Assembly (NCBI RefSeq): GCF_002979475.1
Contig: NZ_PCOY01000011.1
Span: 1 to 64,000 of the forward strand
DNA from: Microbacterium sp. MYb62
Lineage (GTDB): Bacteria > Actinomycetota > Actinomycetes > Actinomycetales > Microbacteriaceae
Length of the DNA stretch: 64,000 nucleotides
Direction: 5' to 3'
In this document: piece by piece, positions 1 through 9,978 of the stretch
Layout: each line of letters starts with the position of its first letter
Numbering within the stretch: the first letter of the stretch is position 1
The notes under the pieces: generated by a model
Told to the model about the DNA's origin: nothing
Databases searched by the model: none
The model's input: only the letters and a program-made list of their open reading frames with translations
Translations under genes and position numbers: made by a program

Positions 1-143
1 ACGTCCGCGGACCCGCCTGGTGGGACCCCACCCGACAATGGCGCACCCCACAACCACCCGCACCACGATCCACCGCGACGAGCCCAGCCGCGCAACCCCG
101 ACGGACACCTGTCAGATCTTGATGGCGCGGGGTCACTTTCCCC
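1..143. other. Non-coding left edge, nothing recognised
   Basis: I find no supported gene, RNA or promoter here. Open frames exist on both strands but run on into the tandem repeat and have arginine/serine-rich composition typical of out-of-frame high-GC DNA. Confidence 0.5.
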
Positions 144-296
144 CCGTCGGTCAGCTTGCGCCGTCGGTCAGCTTGTGCCGTCGGTCAGCTTGCGCCGTCG
201 GTCAGCTTGTGCCGTCGGTCAGCTTGCCTCGTCGGACAGCTTGTGTCGTCCGCCAGTCTGCGCCGTCAATCACTCTGCGCCGTCAATCAGGCCGCG
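144..296. repeat. 17-bp tandem repeat, nine units
   Basis: Nine head-to-tail 17-base units with consensus CCGTCGGTCAGCTTGYG. Units 1-5 (144-228) are nearly identical and their 16th base alternates C/T, giving a 34-base higher-order period. Units 6-9 (229-296) decay progressively toward the downstream end of the leftward DUF202 gene. The unit length is not a multiple of three, so it does not encode a peptide repeat. There are no spacers, so it is not a CRISPR array. Confidence 0.9.
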
Positions 297-303
297 CCTC
301 TGC

Positions 304-756
304 TCAGCCCGTGGCGGCCACGAGCGACGACATCGCGACGATCCCGATGCACAGGATCCCGAAGCCTGTGGCGAGGACTGCAAGGGCGACGAGCAGTCCT
401 CCGCCGGGAGCGATCTTCGGCGTCGCTCCCGACGTCGCTCCCGGCGCCGCTCCCGGCGCCGCTCCCGGCGCCGCTTCCGACGTCGCTCCCGGAAGCGTCG
501 AATGCAGCCACGCGGTCATCCGCAGCTGACGTCGCCGCGCGGCCGACCAGAGCGCGCAGGCCGCGACGAGGCCGACCGCTCCCGGGACGAACCCCCATGC
601 CGCGAATGCCGAGGGCAGCATCAGGGGGAAGATCCGCAGCGACACGAGGGAGCCGATCGCGATCGCGAGAGCCGTGCGGCGCCACGCGAGCTCGGTGCGC
701 TCGGGCTGCAAGCCCGGATCGAACGGCCCGTGAACGCTCGGCCCCTGACCCGTCAC
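304..756 (-). CDS. DUF202 family membrane protein with PGAA-repeat linker
   Basis: A 150-residue small membrane protein of the DUF202 (YidH-like) family; its function is not established. The family hallmark ERTELAWRRTALA is near residues 20-32, followed by two hydrophobic segments (about 26-70), an Ala/Pro/Gly repeat linker (about 90-118) and a last membrane segment (about 120-145). The GTG start overlaps the stop of the upstream DUF202 gene (GTGA), so the two are translationally coupled. The linker is encoded by a 12-base DNA repeat at 421-492. Confidence 0.8.
   Translation of the reverse strand: MTGQGPSVHGPFDPGLQPERTELAWRRTALAIAIGSLVSLRIFPLMLPSAFAAWGFVPGAVGLVAACALWSAARRRQLRMTAWLHSTLPGATSEAAPGAAPGAAPGATSGATPKIAPGGGLLVALAVLATGFGILCIGIVAMSSLVAATG
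421..492. repeat. 12-bp tandem repeat inside a DUF202 gene
   Basis: Six 12-base units of the type GTCGCTCCCGGC/GCCGCTCCCGGC. Read on the minus strand they encode Ala/Pro/Gly four-residue repeats in the linker before the last membrane helix. The unit length keeps the frame, so copy number can change without breaking the protein. Confidence 0.85.
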
Positions 757-1109
757 CGCCAGAGCACCCCGGCCACGACGAGCAGACCGACGACGGTGAC
801 GACGACGGCGAGCACGACCGCAGAGAACGCGCCGGGAAGCGGACGCGACTGGCGCAATGCGCGTTCGGCGCGCATCCACTCCCACCAGGCGAGCGGTGCG
901 ACGGCAGTGCCGGTGAAGATCAGCAGCAACGAGGCCGCGAGGCGGAATCCGGCATGCAGGTCGAGGCCGAGCACCTCCAGGGCGACGCCACCGGCGATCA
1001 GCGCGAGACCGGTGCGCGTCCAGGCGAGGAACGTCCGCTCGTTCGCGAGGGAGAAGCGCGGATCGGGCTCCTCACCGATGCCGTACACCGAGGCGGGGAA
1101 TCGTCGCAT
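753..1109 (-). CDS. DUF202 family membrane protein (YidH-like)
   Basis: A 118-residue inner-membrane protein with the family signature NERTFLAWTRTGLAL (about residues 23-37) and three predicted membrane helices (about 27-48, 55-75, 95-116). Function unknown. The start is ATG at 1109 because the conserved N-terminus follows it and a TACGAT box lies exactly six bases upstream, a leaderless arrangement. It is the first gene of a two-gene DUF202 pair with a four-base overlap. Paired DUF202 genes are common, so the two may form a hetero-oligomer; that is inference. Confidence 0.85.
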   Translation of the reverse strand: MRRFPASVYGIGEEPDPRFSLANERTFLAWTRTGLALIAGGVALEVLGLDLHAGFRLAASLLLIFTGTAVAPLAWWEWMRAERALRQSRPLPGAFSAVVLAVVVTVVGLLVVAGVLWR

Positions 1110-1115
1110 CGCCTC

Positions 1116-1121
1116 ATCGTA
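1116..1121 (-). promoter_or_regulatory. -10 box TACGAT for the DUF202 pair
   Basis: On the minus strand TACGAT is followed by six bases and then the ATG at 1109. This spacing predicts transcription starting at or next to the start codon. No Shine-Dalgarno sequence is visible. Confidence 0.55.
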
Positions 1122-1203
1122 GCGGTGCGGGTAGACGGCGGAGATCGCCGCGGGGAGCCGCCGAGGGACCAGAGCGCGACCGCAGGAAGGCCCGCCTTCG
1201 GTT

Positions 1204-1854
1204 TCAGCCGATCGTGAGCTCGAACCCGTTCTCCGTGGCGGTGACGGAAACCTGCGACAGGTCGGTGACCAGAACGGTGGGGTGGTGCGCTGCCGCGTGC
1301 TTCCCGACACCGATGACGCGCATGCCCGCGGCGAGACCCGCCTGGATGCCGGCACCGGAGTCTTCGAACACGACGCAGTCCGACGGATCGATTCCCAGAA
1401 GCTCCGCCGCCCGGAGGAAGCCTTCAGGGTGAGGCTTGGAAGCGGACACGTCCTCGGCGGTGACCTTCTGTTCGGGGACACTCAGCCCCGCCGCGCGCAT
1501 CCGCGCGGTCATGAGGGCGACGTTCGCGGAGGTGACGATCGCGTGCGGGAACGGGCGCAGAGCATCGAGCAGCGCGCGTGCCCCGGGAATCTCGATCACG
1601 CCCTCGACGTCGCCCGCCTCGTTCGCGAGCATGACGTCGTTCTCGTGGAGGTTGATCGCGTGATCGCGCTCCGGGAGCATGATCGCCATACTCTGATGCC
1701 CTTGCCGGCCGTGCACGGTGCGCAGCACGGTTTCGGGATCGATGCCGTGCGGCTCGGCCCAGGCGAGCCACAGTCGCTCCACGACGGCGGTCGAGTCGAC
1801 GAGGGTGCCGTCCATATCGAGGAGGGCGGCGCGGGCGGCGATGGTCTGGGTCAC
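1204..1854 (-). CDS. HAD-superfamily sugar-phosphatase-like hydrolase
   Basis: A 216-residue cytoplasmic HAD hydrolase. Motif I is DMDGT with nucleophile Asp13 and acid Asp15, motif II is Thr108-Ser109, motif III Lys140 (SKPHPEG) and motif IV Glu164-Asp165 (FEDS). The cap begins after residue 20 and carries an HGRQGHQSM stretch as in the YfbT/2-deoxyglucose-6-phosphatase group, so a small phosphorylated sugar or polyol is the likely substrate. The GTG start at 1854 is chosen because TAGCCT lies six bases upstream. The gene is monocistronic, divergent from the membrane protein at 2007. Confidence 0.85.
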   Translation of the reverse strand: MTQTIAARAALLDMDGTLVDSTAVVERLWLAWAEPHGIDPETVLRTVHGRQGHQSMAIMLPERDHAINLHENDVMLANEAGDVEGVIEIPGARALLDALRPFPHAIVTSANVALMTARMRAAGLSVPEQKVTAEDVSASKPHPEGFLRAAELLGIDPSDCVVFEDSGAGIQAGLAAGMRVIGVGKHAAAHHPTVLVTDLSQVSVTATENGFELTIG

Positions 1855-1860
1855 CCGTCC

Positions 1861-1866
1861 AGGCTA
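1861..1866 (-). promoter_or_regulatory. -10 box TAGCCT for the HAD gene
   Basis: TAGCCT on the minus strand, six bases, then the GTG at 1854. It matches the leaderless pattern seen repeatedly in the window. Confidence 0.55.
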
Positions 1867-2006
1867 CTGCCGGCGGCTGAGGGTGTCGGGGGAGGGGCGC
1901 TCTCGGGCGCGGCGAACGACGCACGTCGTCGACGCGAGAATCGGGGCGTCGACCGCGCGGCGACCGGAGCGCGCGCCTTCTAGGATGTGGACCGGGAAGG
2001 ACGAGG

Positions 2007-3122
2007 ATGAATGCACTCGCGAGCAGGGTGATGCAGGTGCTGCGCCAGGTGCGTGGTCCGGAGACAGCGCAGGCCGTCTTCGAGGCGACCGCCCTGATCG
2101 TCGGCGCCGGCTTCTTCGTCGCAGGATTCCTGATCGGGCTCCCGGTCTTCTGGGGCCACGACCTGGCGATCAGCGGCAGCGGGTCGATCGGCGTCTTCGC
2201 CGCGTACGGCGGTGCGATCACCGCGGTGATCGCCTTCACTCTGGGACGACTCGCCGTGCGACCGGAGCAGCCCGACCCGCAATCCGTGCGCGACGGATTC
2301 AGCGTGCCGGGTGACCGACTGCGGTGGTACGACCTCACGGCGATCGCCTTCGCCCACGCGGCGATCGCGTGCCTCGGCTGGCTCGGGATCGCGGCGCTCC
2401 TCGAACGGAGCTTCACCGATGCCCCGGTGTTCCCGTTCCCCGGCGCCGTGCTGGTGGCCGTCGCCTTCGCGCTGACCGGATACGTCTCGTTCCTCAGCGC
2501 CGTGGCGCTCACCCCGATGGTGCTGTCGCTGGTGCTCGCGGTCTTCCTCGTGGTCGGGGCGTTCGCCAGCATGCTCGCCTCCAGCGACGTGCACTGGTGG
2601 CGCGACAACCTGTCCGCACTCGGTATGAGCACCAACAGCGCCTCGGTCGCCTTCAACGTCACGCTCGTCATCGCCGGCGTGATGATCACGACGATCTCGC
2701 GCTACGCGACCGCAGGCCTTCCGGCCGAGAGCCCGGAGGAGCGTCGAGGGCGGTTCATGGTGCGCGGCGGGCTGATCCTGATGGGGATCTTCCTCGCGTG
2801 CGTCGGACTCTTCCCCGTGGACGAATTCTTCCTCCTGCACAACACCGTCGCGACCGGCATGACCGTGGTGTTCGGGATCGTCGTGGTCGGGCTGCCCTGG
2901 TTCCTGCCGACCATCCCTCGCGTGTTCGTCGCCTTCGGATGGATCTACGTGCTGGTGATCATCCTGCTCGCCGCCTTCTTCGCGGTCGGCTACTACAACC
3001 TCACCGCGGTCGAGCTGATCGCCGCCGTGTTGATCTTCAGCTGGATCATCGTGTTCCTGCGCACTGCGGGGTCGGTCACTGCACCGGCAGCCGCGGCCAG
3101 TGCGGCAGCGGAGGCGCGCTAG
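2007..3122 (+). CDS. DUF998-like multi-pass membrane protein
   Basis: A 371-residue integral membrane protein with about ten hydrophobic segments. The central stretch WWRDNLSALG (around residues 198-207) resembles the motif of DUF998 proteins, a family of unknown function. The tail is Ala-rich. The start is ATG at 2007, preceded by GAAGGACGAGG as ribosome site; a TAGGAT box lies at 1981-1986. It ends in a four-base convergent overlap with the leftward gene at 3119. No partner gene suggests a role. Confidence 0.7.
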   Translation: MNALASRVMQVLRQVRGPETAQAVFEATALIVGAGFFVAGFLIGLPVFWGHDLAISGSGSIGVFAAYGGAITAVIAFTLGRLAVRPEQPDPQSVRDGFSVPGDRLRWYDLTAIAFAHAAIACLGWLGIAALLERSFTDAPVFPFPGAVLVAVAFALTGYVSFLSAVALTPMVLSLVLAVFLVVGAFASMLASSDVHWWRDNLSALGMSTNSASVAFNVTLVIAGVMITTISRYATAGLPAESPEERRGRFMVRGGLILMGIFLACVGLFPVDEFFLLHNTVATGMTVVFGIVVVGLPWFLPTIPRVFVAFGWIYVLVIILLAAFFAVGYYNLTAVELIAAVLIFSWIIVFLRTAGSVTAPAAAASAAAEAR

Positions 3123-4045
3123 CCCCAGATCGGGTCATCGGGGTCGGGGGAGTCCGTGCCGTCGGCGTCGGTCATGATGCGCGCTTCGGCGATCCACGAC
3201 GTCAGAGAACCGTCGTGGAGCATGTGAGGTCGTGGTGAGCCGAGAAGGTCGGGGGTCGTCACGATGCTCAGCGGCTCATCGCTCGCGAAGATGACGACGT
3301 TGCCGAGAGGTCCTTCCCCATCGTCCGGTTCCGCGTCGAGGACGACGGCGACGTGATCGAACACGGTGCGAAGGGTGGCCGCCTGTCGCCGTGAGTACTC
3401 GAACGGGTGACCGTCGAGCAGGTTCACGGCCACGACTCCCCCTGCGGCGGAGCGGGCGGCGACGCGGCGGTAGAACTCCTGGCTGGCCACACGATGTCGG
3501 ATGACCGCGGCGTCCCACAGATCGACGACGGTGAAGCGCGCATCCACCCAATCGGTGTCGACCGCGGTGCCCGCAGACGCTGCGGCGCCGAGCGCGGGGG
3601 ACGGGGGGGACGGCACGGACGATCGCTTCTCGTCCGGAAGATCCGCGTCTGCGACGGCTCGCGCATCGCCGAAGATGACTCGCAGATCAGCGCCCGAGGG
3701 CAGGGGCAGCGCGGCGATCACTGCGGCATAGAGGGCGGGCTCGAACTCGACCACGAGCTGCGGTGATCCGGCGCGCGTAGCCTCGACGTAGCGCGCCAGC
3801 GTGAGTGCTCCGGCTCCAAGATGCACGGTGAACAGCGGTGCACCGGGTTCGGCCGCGGCATCCATCGCCCTGGCGACGTGCTGCGTGTAGGCGTATTCGA
3901 GTTCCGTGGGATCGGTCATCGAGACGACGGACTGCGCGATCCCATCGACACTGAGCTCGTAGCGACCGGGTCGCCTTCTCGACTGCATCAGCTTCGCCTT
4001 GCGATTGTCGAGCAAGAGCGAGAACACCCGGCGATTCCTTGGCAC
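3119..4045 (-). CDS. Spermidine-synthase-like methyltransferase-fold protein
   Basis: A 308-residue soluble protein with the Rossmann fold of spermidine synthases. VHLGAGALTLARY (about 97-109) is the nucleotide-binding loop, VVEFEP (about 122-127) the acidic strand end and VIFGDAR (about 147-153) the next motif. There is no polyamine gene nearby, and such single actinobacterial proteins often lack proven aminopropyltransferase activity, so the substrate is unknown. A low-complexity Pro/Ala insert lies around 165-185. The GTG start at 4045 sits six bases after a TAGGAT box. The 3' end overlaps the convergent neighbour by four bases. Confidence 0.75.
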   Translation of the reverse strand: MPRNRRVFSLLLDNRKAKLMQSRRRPGRYELSVDGIAQSVVSMTDPTELEYAYTQHVARAMDAAAEPGAPLFTVHLGAGALTLARYVEATRAGSPQLVVEFEPALYAAVIAALPLPSGADLRVIFGDARAVADADLPDEKRSSVPSPPSPALGAAASAGTAVDTDWVDARFTVVDLWDAAVIRHRVASQEFYRRVAARSAAGGVVAVNLLDGHPFEYSRRQAATLRTVFDHVAVVLDAEPDDGEGPLGNVVIFASDEPLSIVTTPDLLGSPRPHMLHDGSLTSWIAEARIMTDADGTDSPDPDDPIWG

Positions 4046-4051
4046 CCGTCG

Positions 4052-4057
4052 ATCCTA
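4052..4057 (-). promoter_or_regulatory. -10 box TAGGAT, leaderless
   Basis: TAGGAT on the minus strand, six bases, then the GTG at 4045. No ribosome-binding site is visible between them. Confidence 0.6.
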
Positions 4058-4168
4058 GATCGGGCGAAGGCGGTCGGAGACCGCCCTGCCCGACAACGGG
4101 GCATCCAGACGGTCTCGCCGTGGAGGGCGGCCGGCGCGCCGCCCGCACGCGACTACCCTTGAAGGAAC

Positions 4169-5992
<1,824 letters not shown>

Positions 5993-6032
5993 CAGAGGAA
6001 TATCCTTCTCTCACCGCTGTTGGGAGGTAGGG

Positions 6033-7823
6033 ATGGAAGGCCTCGAAGTAACAGTCCTGCTCGGACTCACGATTCTCGTCGGAACCCTGATCGCCCCGCG
6101 CGTGCGTCTCGCGCTGCCCCTCGTCCTCGTCATCTTCGGACTGCTGCTCGGCTTCGTGCCGCCGCTGCGCGAAGTGCAGCTGCCCCCGGAGACGGTGCTG
6201 CTGCTGTTCCTCCCGGTGATGCTCTTCTGGGAGAGCCTGACCACCTCGCTGCGGTCGATCCGCCGCGACTTCCGCTACATCCTGCCGATGAGCACCGTCC
6301 TCGTCGTCGCTTCGGCCTTCGCGGTCGCCGGCATCGGCGTGCTGTTCGGCATGCCGTGGGAGATCGCCCTCATCCTGGGAGCCGCGGTCGCCCCACCGGA
6401 CGCGACGGCCGTCGCGGCCCTCGGGCGTCTGCTGCCCCGACGCATGTTCATGAAGCTCAAGGCCGAGAGCCTGACCAACGACGGCACGGCACTGGTGCTG
6501 TACGCGATCGCGGTGTCGCTCGCACTCGGCGGCCAGATCACGCCGCTGTCGGTCACTCTCGACGTGCTGATCTCCTACGTCGGCGGCATCGCGGCCGGTG
6601 TCGTGGTCGCTGCTCTGGGCTACCTGCTGCTGCGTCGCACCTCGTCGACGATCGTGATCAACGTCGCACTGCTGCTGATCCCGTTCACCGCGTTCCTCGT
6701 CGCCGAGATGGTGCATGCCTCCGGGGTGCTCGCGGTCGTGGTGGCCGGGCTCATCGTCGCCTACGTGTCGCCGCGGGTGACGACCGCCTCGTCCCGGCGG
6801 CAGGCCGATGCGGCCTGGCCGTTCGGCGTCTTCCTGCTCAACGGCGCCCTGTTCGTGCTGATCGGGCTCGAGGTGCAGTACGTCGTGCATGAGATCTCGG
6901 CGGCGGCGATCGGCCGTCTCGTGCTCATCACCCTCGCCGTGTGGGCGACGCTGCTGGCGGTGCGGTACCTGTTCCAGCTGCTGAACGTGCCCTTCCAGCG
7001 GCAGACCGGTCCACGGCCGGCGCGGGGTGCACGGGCCCGAGCAAGAGCCGTCTCCACCGTCGCCGGCATGCGCGGCGCCGTGTCGCTCGCGATCGCCCTG
7101 TCGGTCCCCGCGACGATCACCGAGGGCGGGGCCATCAACGGGCGCGATGAGATCGTGTTCGTCACCGCGGGCGTCATCCTGCTGAGCCTGCTCGTGCAGG
7201 GTCCGCTGCTGCCCGCCATCGTGCGGTGGGCGCGCTTCCCCGTCGACCATGTCGAGGACGAGGAGTACGAACTCGCCGAGCGAGCGATCTCCGGAGCGGC
7301 GCTCGCCGCCCTCGACGACCTCGCCTCCGAGCACGGCGTGGGGCAGGAGGTGCTCGACCGCGTGCGCTCCGAGGGCTACCAGATGCTCGAATTCGCGAAC
7401 GCCCGCTCGCTGGCACGTGAGCAGGCGCTGGTCGACGCGGAAGCCGAGGCGCTCGACGAGATGCTCGGCGCGCCCGATCCGCTGAGCGCCGGAACCGCCG
7501 GACCGGTCGCCGACCCCGCGCCGGTCGCCGTCGGAGGGGAGCCGGCGCACCGCGACACGGAGCAGATCCCCGAGACGGATGCCACCGACGGCACGGTCCT
7601 GCAGATCATCGCGATGTCGACCGACGTCGACCTCGCGCAGCGCTCGCCGTTGATCCGCCACGAGGAGCACACCCGCCTCAAGCTCGCCCTCATCGACCGC
7701 AAGCGCGAGGTGCTGCTGGGCCTGCGCGGCGCCGGCACCGTGGACGACATCGTGGTGCGCCGCATCTCGGCCCGCCTCGACCTGGAGCAGGTGCGCCTGC
7801 AGGGGATCGAGGAGTACGACTGA
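6033..7823 (+). CDS. Na+/H+ antiporter, CPA1 family
   Basis: A 596-residue cation/proton antiporter. Residues 1 to about 420 hold some twelve membrane helices with the CPA1 signatures PPDATAVAALGR and ESLTNDGTALVLY, whose Asp residues bind the ion. A later conserved segment, MRGAVSLAIALSVP, follows. The last 170 residues are hydrophilic and charged, a cytoplasmic regulatory tail of the type seen in actinobacterial members. GGGAGG precedes the ATG. It lies just after the ABC-F gene in the same direction but with its own ribosome site. Confidence 0.9.
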   Translation: MEGLEVTVLLGLTILVGTLIAPRVRLALPLVLVIFGLLLGFVPPLREVQLPPETVLLLFLPVMLFWESLTTSLRSIRRDFRYILPMSTVLVVASAFAVAGIGVLFGMPWEIALILGAAVAPPDATAVAALGRLLPRRMFMKLKAESLTNDGTALVLYAIAVSLALGGQITPLSVTLDVLISYVGGIAAGVVVAALGYLLLRRTSSTIVINVALLLIPFTAFLVAEMVHASGVLAVVVAGLIVAYVSPRVTTASSRRQADAAWPFGVFLLNGALFVLIGLEVQYVVHEISAAAIGRLVLITLAVWATLLAVRYLFQLLNVPFQRQTGPRPARGARARARAVSTVAGMRGAVSLAIALSVPATITEGGAINGRDEIVFVTAGVILLSLLVQGPLLPAIVRWARFPVDHVEDEEYELAERAISGAALAALDDLASEHGVGQEVLDRVRSEGYQMLEFANARSLAREQALVDAEAEALDEMLGAPDPLSAGTAGPVADPAPVAVGGEPAHRDTEQIPETDATDGTVLQIIAMSTDVDLAQRSPLIRHEEHTRLKLALIDRKREVLLGLRGAGTVDDIVVRRISARLDLEQVRLQGIEEYD

Positions 7824-7848
7824 CTGGCTCCCTGCCCGGCTGTGACGC

Positions 7849-7861
7849 CGTGTGACACACG
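7849..7861. promoter_or_regulatory. 13-bp palindrome upstream of metQ
   Basis: CGTGTGACACACG is a perfect 6-1-6 palindrome, preceded by an overlapping TGTGAC direct copy at 7841. It lies about 65 bases before the metQ start, where a repressor of methionine uptake would bind. The identity of the regulator is unknown. Confidence 0.4.
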
Positions 7862-7926
7862 ATTCCTGGTGCGCGGTCCGGCCTGCCTAACGTATTCGAG
7901 TCCCCCCAAGAGAGGAACTCCTTCAC

Positions 7927-8838
7927 ATGTCACGCCGCACCACCTCCGTTCTCGCCGCGCTCGCCGCGGTCCCGCTCTTCGTCGCGCTCTCCGGTTGCGC
8001 CACGGCATCCTCCGAAGCCGGCTCCGGCAGCGAAGGGTCGACCGAGAACGAGGTCGTCAAGATCGGCGTCGTCGGCAAGGGCGATGAGCAGTGGCCCGCC
8101 TTCGTCGATGCCGCAGCCGAAGAGGGCATCACGGTCGAACTGGTCGACTTCGGTTCGTACGAGCAGCCGAACCCGGCTCTCACCGAAGGGGAGATCGACC
8201 TCAACCAGTTCCAGCACATCGTCTACCTCGCCGAGTACAACAACGCTTCGGACTCCGACCTCACGCCGATCGGCTCGACCGCGATCTACCCGCTCGGTCT
8301 GTACTCGAAGAAGTACGACGACGTCGACAGCATCCCCGAGGGTGAGACGGTCGCCGTTCCGGATGACGCCTCCAACCAGGCCCGTGCGCTGAACGTGCTG
8401 CAGCAGGCAGGCCTCGTCGAGCTCAAGAGCGGGGGCACCCCGTACTCCGACCTCGCCGACGTCGACACCGACAAGTCCAAGGTCAAGGTCACCGCGCTCG
8501 AGGCCGCGCTCATCCCGACGTCGCTGCCGGACGTCGCCGCCGCGATCATCAACAACGACTTCGTCCAGGACGCGGGCCTCACGTTCGAGGATGCGATCGC
8601 GCAGGACGATCCCGAAGACCCCAGCGCGCTCCCGTACGTGAACATCTTCGCGGCACGTGCCGAGGACGCCGACAACGAGACGTACCTCAAGCTCGTCGAG
8701 ATCTTCCAGACGAACGAGGCCGTGCAGGCGGGACTGCTCGAGTCTTCCGGTGGCACCGCGGTGGCGCTGCAGACGCCGGTCGAAGACCTCGTCGCGTCGC
8801 TGAAGAAGGTCCAGGAGGACGCCGAGGCGAAGAAGTAG
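7927..8838 (+). CDS. metQ: Methionine ABC transporter substrate-binding lipoprotein
   Basis: A 303-residue extracytoplasmic lipoprotein of the NlpA/MetQ family that binds D/L-methionine for the MetNI importer. It has a lipoprotein signal with Cys24 in LSGC, then the family fold with conserved stretches such as DLNQFQH (about 95-101) and NNDFV (about 218-222). AGAGAGGA lies before the ATG. The downstream metN and metI complete the transporter, but a strong hairpin terminator separates metQ from metN, which should make binding protein in excess over the permease complex. Confidence 0.92.
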   Translation: MSRRTTSVLAALAAVPLFVALSGCATASSEAGSGSEGSTENEVVKIGVVGKGDEQWPAFVDAAAEEGITVELVDFGSYEQPNPALTEGEIDLNQFQHIVYLAEYNNASDSDLTPIGSTAIYPLGLYSKKYDDVDSIPEGETVAVPDDASNQARALNVLQQAGLVELKSGGTPYSDLADVDTDKSKVKVTALEAALIPTSLPDVAAAIINNDFVQDAGLTFEDAIAQDDPEDPSALPYVNIFAARAEDADNETYLKLVEIFQTNEAVQAGLLESSGGTAVALQTPVEDLVASLKKVQEDAEAKK

Positions 8839-8870
8839 GACGGGGGGATTCCACCCCTGTCCGATGAGGG

Positions 8871-8911
8871 AGAATCGGGTGGCGCGAAAACGCGTCACCC
8901 GATTCTTCTTT
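8871..8911 (+). terminator. Intrinsic terminator between metQ and metN
   Basis: Fifteen-base stem (8872-8886 with 8891-8905, one G-U pair), AAAA loop, then TTCTTT. As it lies inside the met operon it should attenuate rather than end transcription, unless metN has its own promoter. Confidence 0.85.
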
Positions 8912-8934
8912 CCCGAAGCAGACCGGAGCAGCAC

Positions 8935-9978
8935 ATGCCGATCGTCACCCTGACGAACGTCGCCAAGACCTACCCCTCCCGCACCCGCGACGGTGCGGAG
9001 ATCGTGGCCGTGGATGACGTCACCCTCTCGATCGAGAAGGGCGACGTCTTCGGCATCATCGGATACTCCGGCGCCGGGAAGTCCACGCTCGTGCGCCTGA
9101 TCAATGCCCTCGAACCGGCGACGAGCGGCACGATCACCGTGGACGGTGTCGACATCACCGCACTCGATGAGCGCGAGCTGCGCACGGTGCGCGGCGGGAT
9201 CGGGATGATCTTCCAGCAGTTCAACCTGTTCTCCTCGCGCACGGTGAAGGCCAACATCGCCTACCCGCTCAAGCTCGCCGGCTGGTCCAAAGCCGACATC
9301 GAGAGGCGGGTCGCCGAACTGCTCAGCTTCGTGGGCCTCGCTGACAAGGCCAAGGCGTATCCCGAGCAGCTCTCCGGTGGCCAGAAGCAGCGCGTCGGCA
9401 TCGCCCGTGCCCTCGCCACGGGCCCCGCGATCCTGCTCGCCGACGAGGCCACCAGCGCCCTCGACCCGCAGACCACGCACGAGGTGCTCGACCTGCTCCA
9501 GCGCGTCAACAAGGAGCAGGGCGTCACGATCGTCATCATCACACACGAGATGGACGTGATCCAGACCATCGCCACCAAAGTGGCCGTGATGGAGAACGGG
9601 CGTGTGATCGAGCAGGGCGATGTGTTCGACGTCTTCTCGGCCCCGCAGAACCCGGCATCGCAGCGATTCGTCGGCACGGTGGTGAAGGGCGTGCCCTCGC
9701 CGTCGGAGCGCTCCGTGCTGCGCGACCGACATCAGGGCCGCCTGGTGACGTTCTCGTTCCGCGATGGCGACTCCTCCCAGGCGCAGGTCTTCCTCGAGCT
9801 CGCCGGCGCCGGTCTCGACTTCGAGCTCGTGTACGGCGGGATCAACGACATCCGCGGACGGGCCTTCGGCCATCTCACGCTCGCGATCCGCGGCGACGAT
9901 GCCGTGATCGACCGCACCCTCGCCGACATCGCGCAGCGGGTCGAAGTCACCGAGATCGCCGGAGAGGAGGCCCGCTGA
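8935..9978 (+). CDS. metN: Methionine ABC transporter ATP-binding protein
   Basis: A 347-residue ATPase of the methionine importer. Walker A GYSGAGKS at 43-50, Q-loop around 94, signature LSGGQ at 146-150 and Walker B with catalytic Glu171. The C-terminal 75 residues form the NIL regulatory domain, where methionine binds to inhibit transport in the E. coli protein. It overlaps the metI start by one base (TGATG). Confidence 0.95.
   Translation: MPIVTLTNVAKTYPSRTRDGAEIVAVDDVTLSIEKGDVFGIIGYSGAGKSTLVRLINALEPATSGTITVDGVDITALDERELRTVRGGIGMIFQQFNLFSSRTVKANIAYPLKLAGWSKADIERRVAELLSFVGLADKAKAYPEQLSGGQKQRVGIARALATGPAILLADEATSALDPQTTHEVLDLLQRVNKEQGVTIVIITHEMDVIQTIATKVAVMENGRVIEQGDVFDVFSAPQNPASQRFVGTVVKGVPSPSERSVLRDRHQGRLVTFSFRDGDSSQAQVFLELAGAGLDFELVYGGINDIRGRAFGHLTLAIRGDDAVIDRTLADIAQRVEVTEIAGEEAR

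Noticed and set aside
144..296. CRISPR array
   Set aside because: The 17-base units abut with no spacers, and no cas genes are nearby.
7824..7926. S-adenosylmethionine riboswitch before metQ
   Set aside because: The leader is only about 100 bases and lacks the conserved multi-helix core and kink-turn pattern. Only a short palindrome is visible.
7930..9873. A 647-codon minus-strand frame over metQ and metN
   Set aside because: It crosses the metQ-metN terminator and covers two clear genes on the plus strand. The composition is that of complementary-strand shadow frames.
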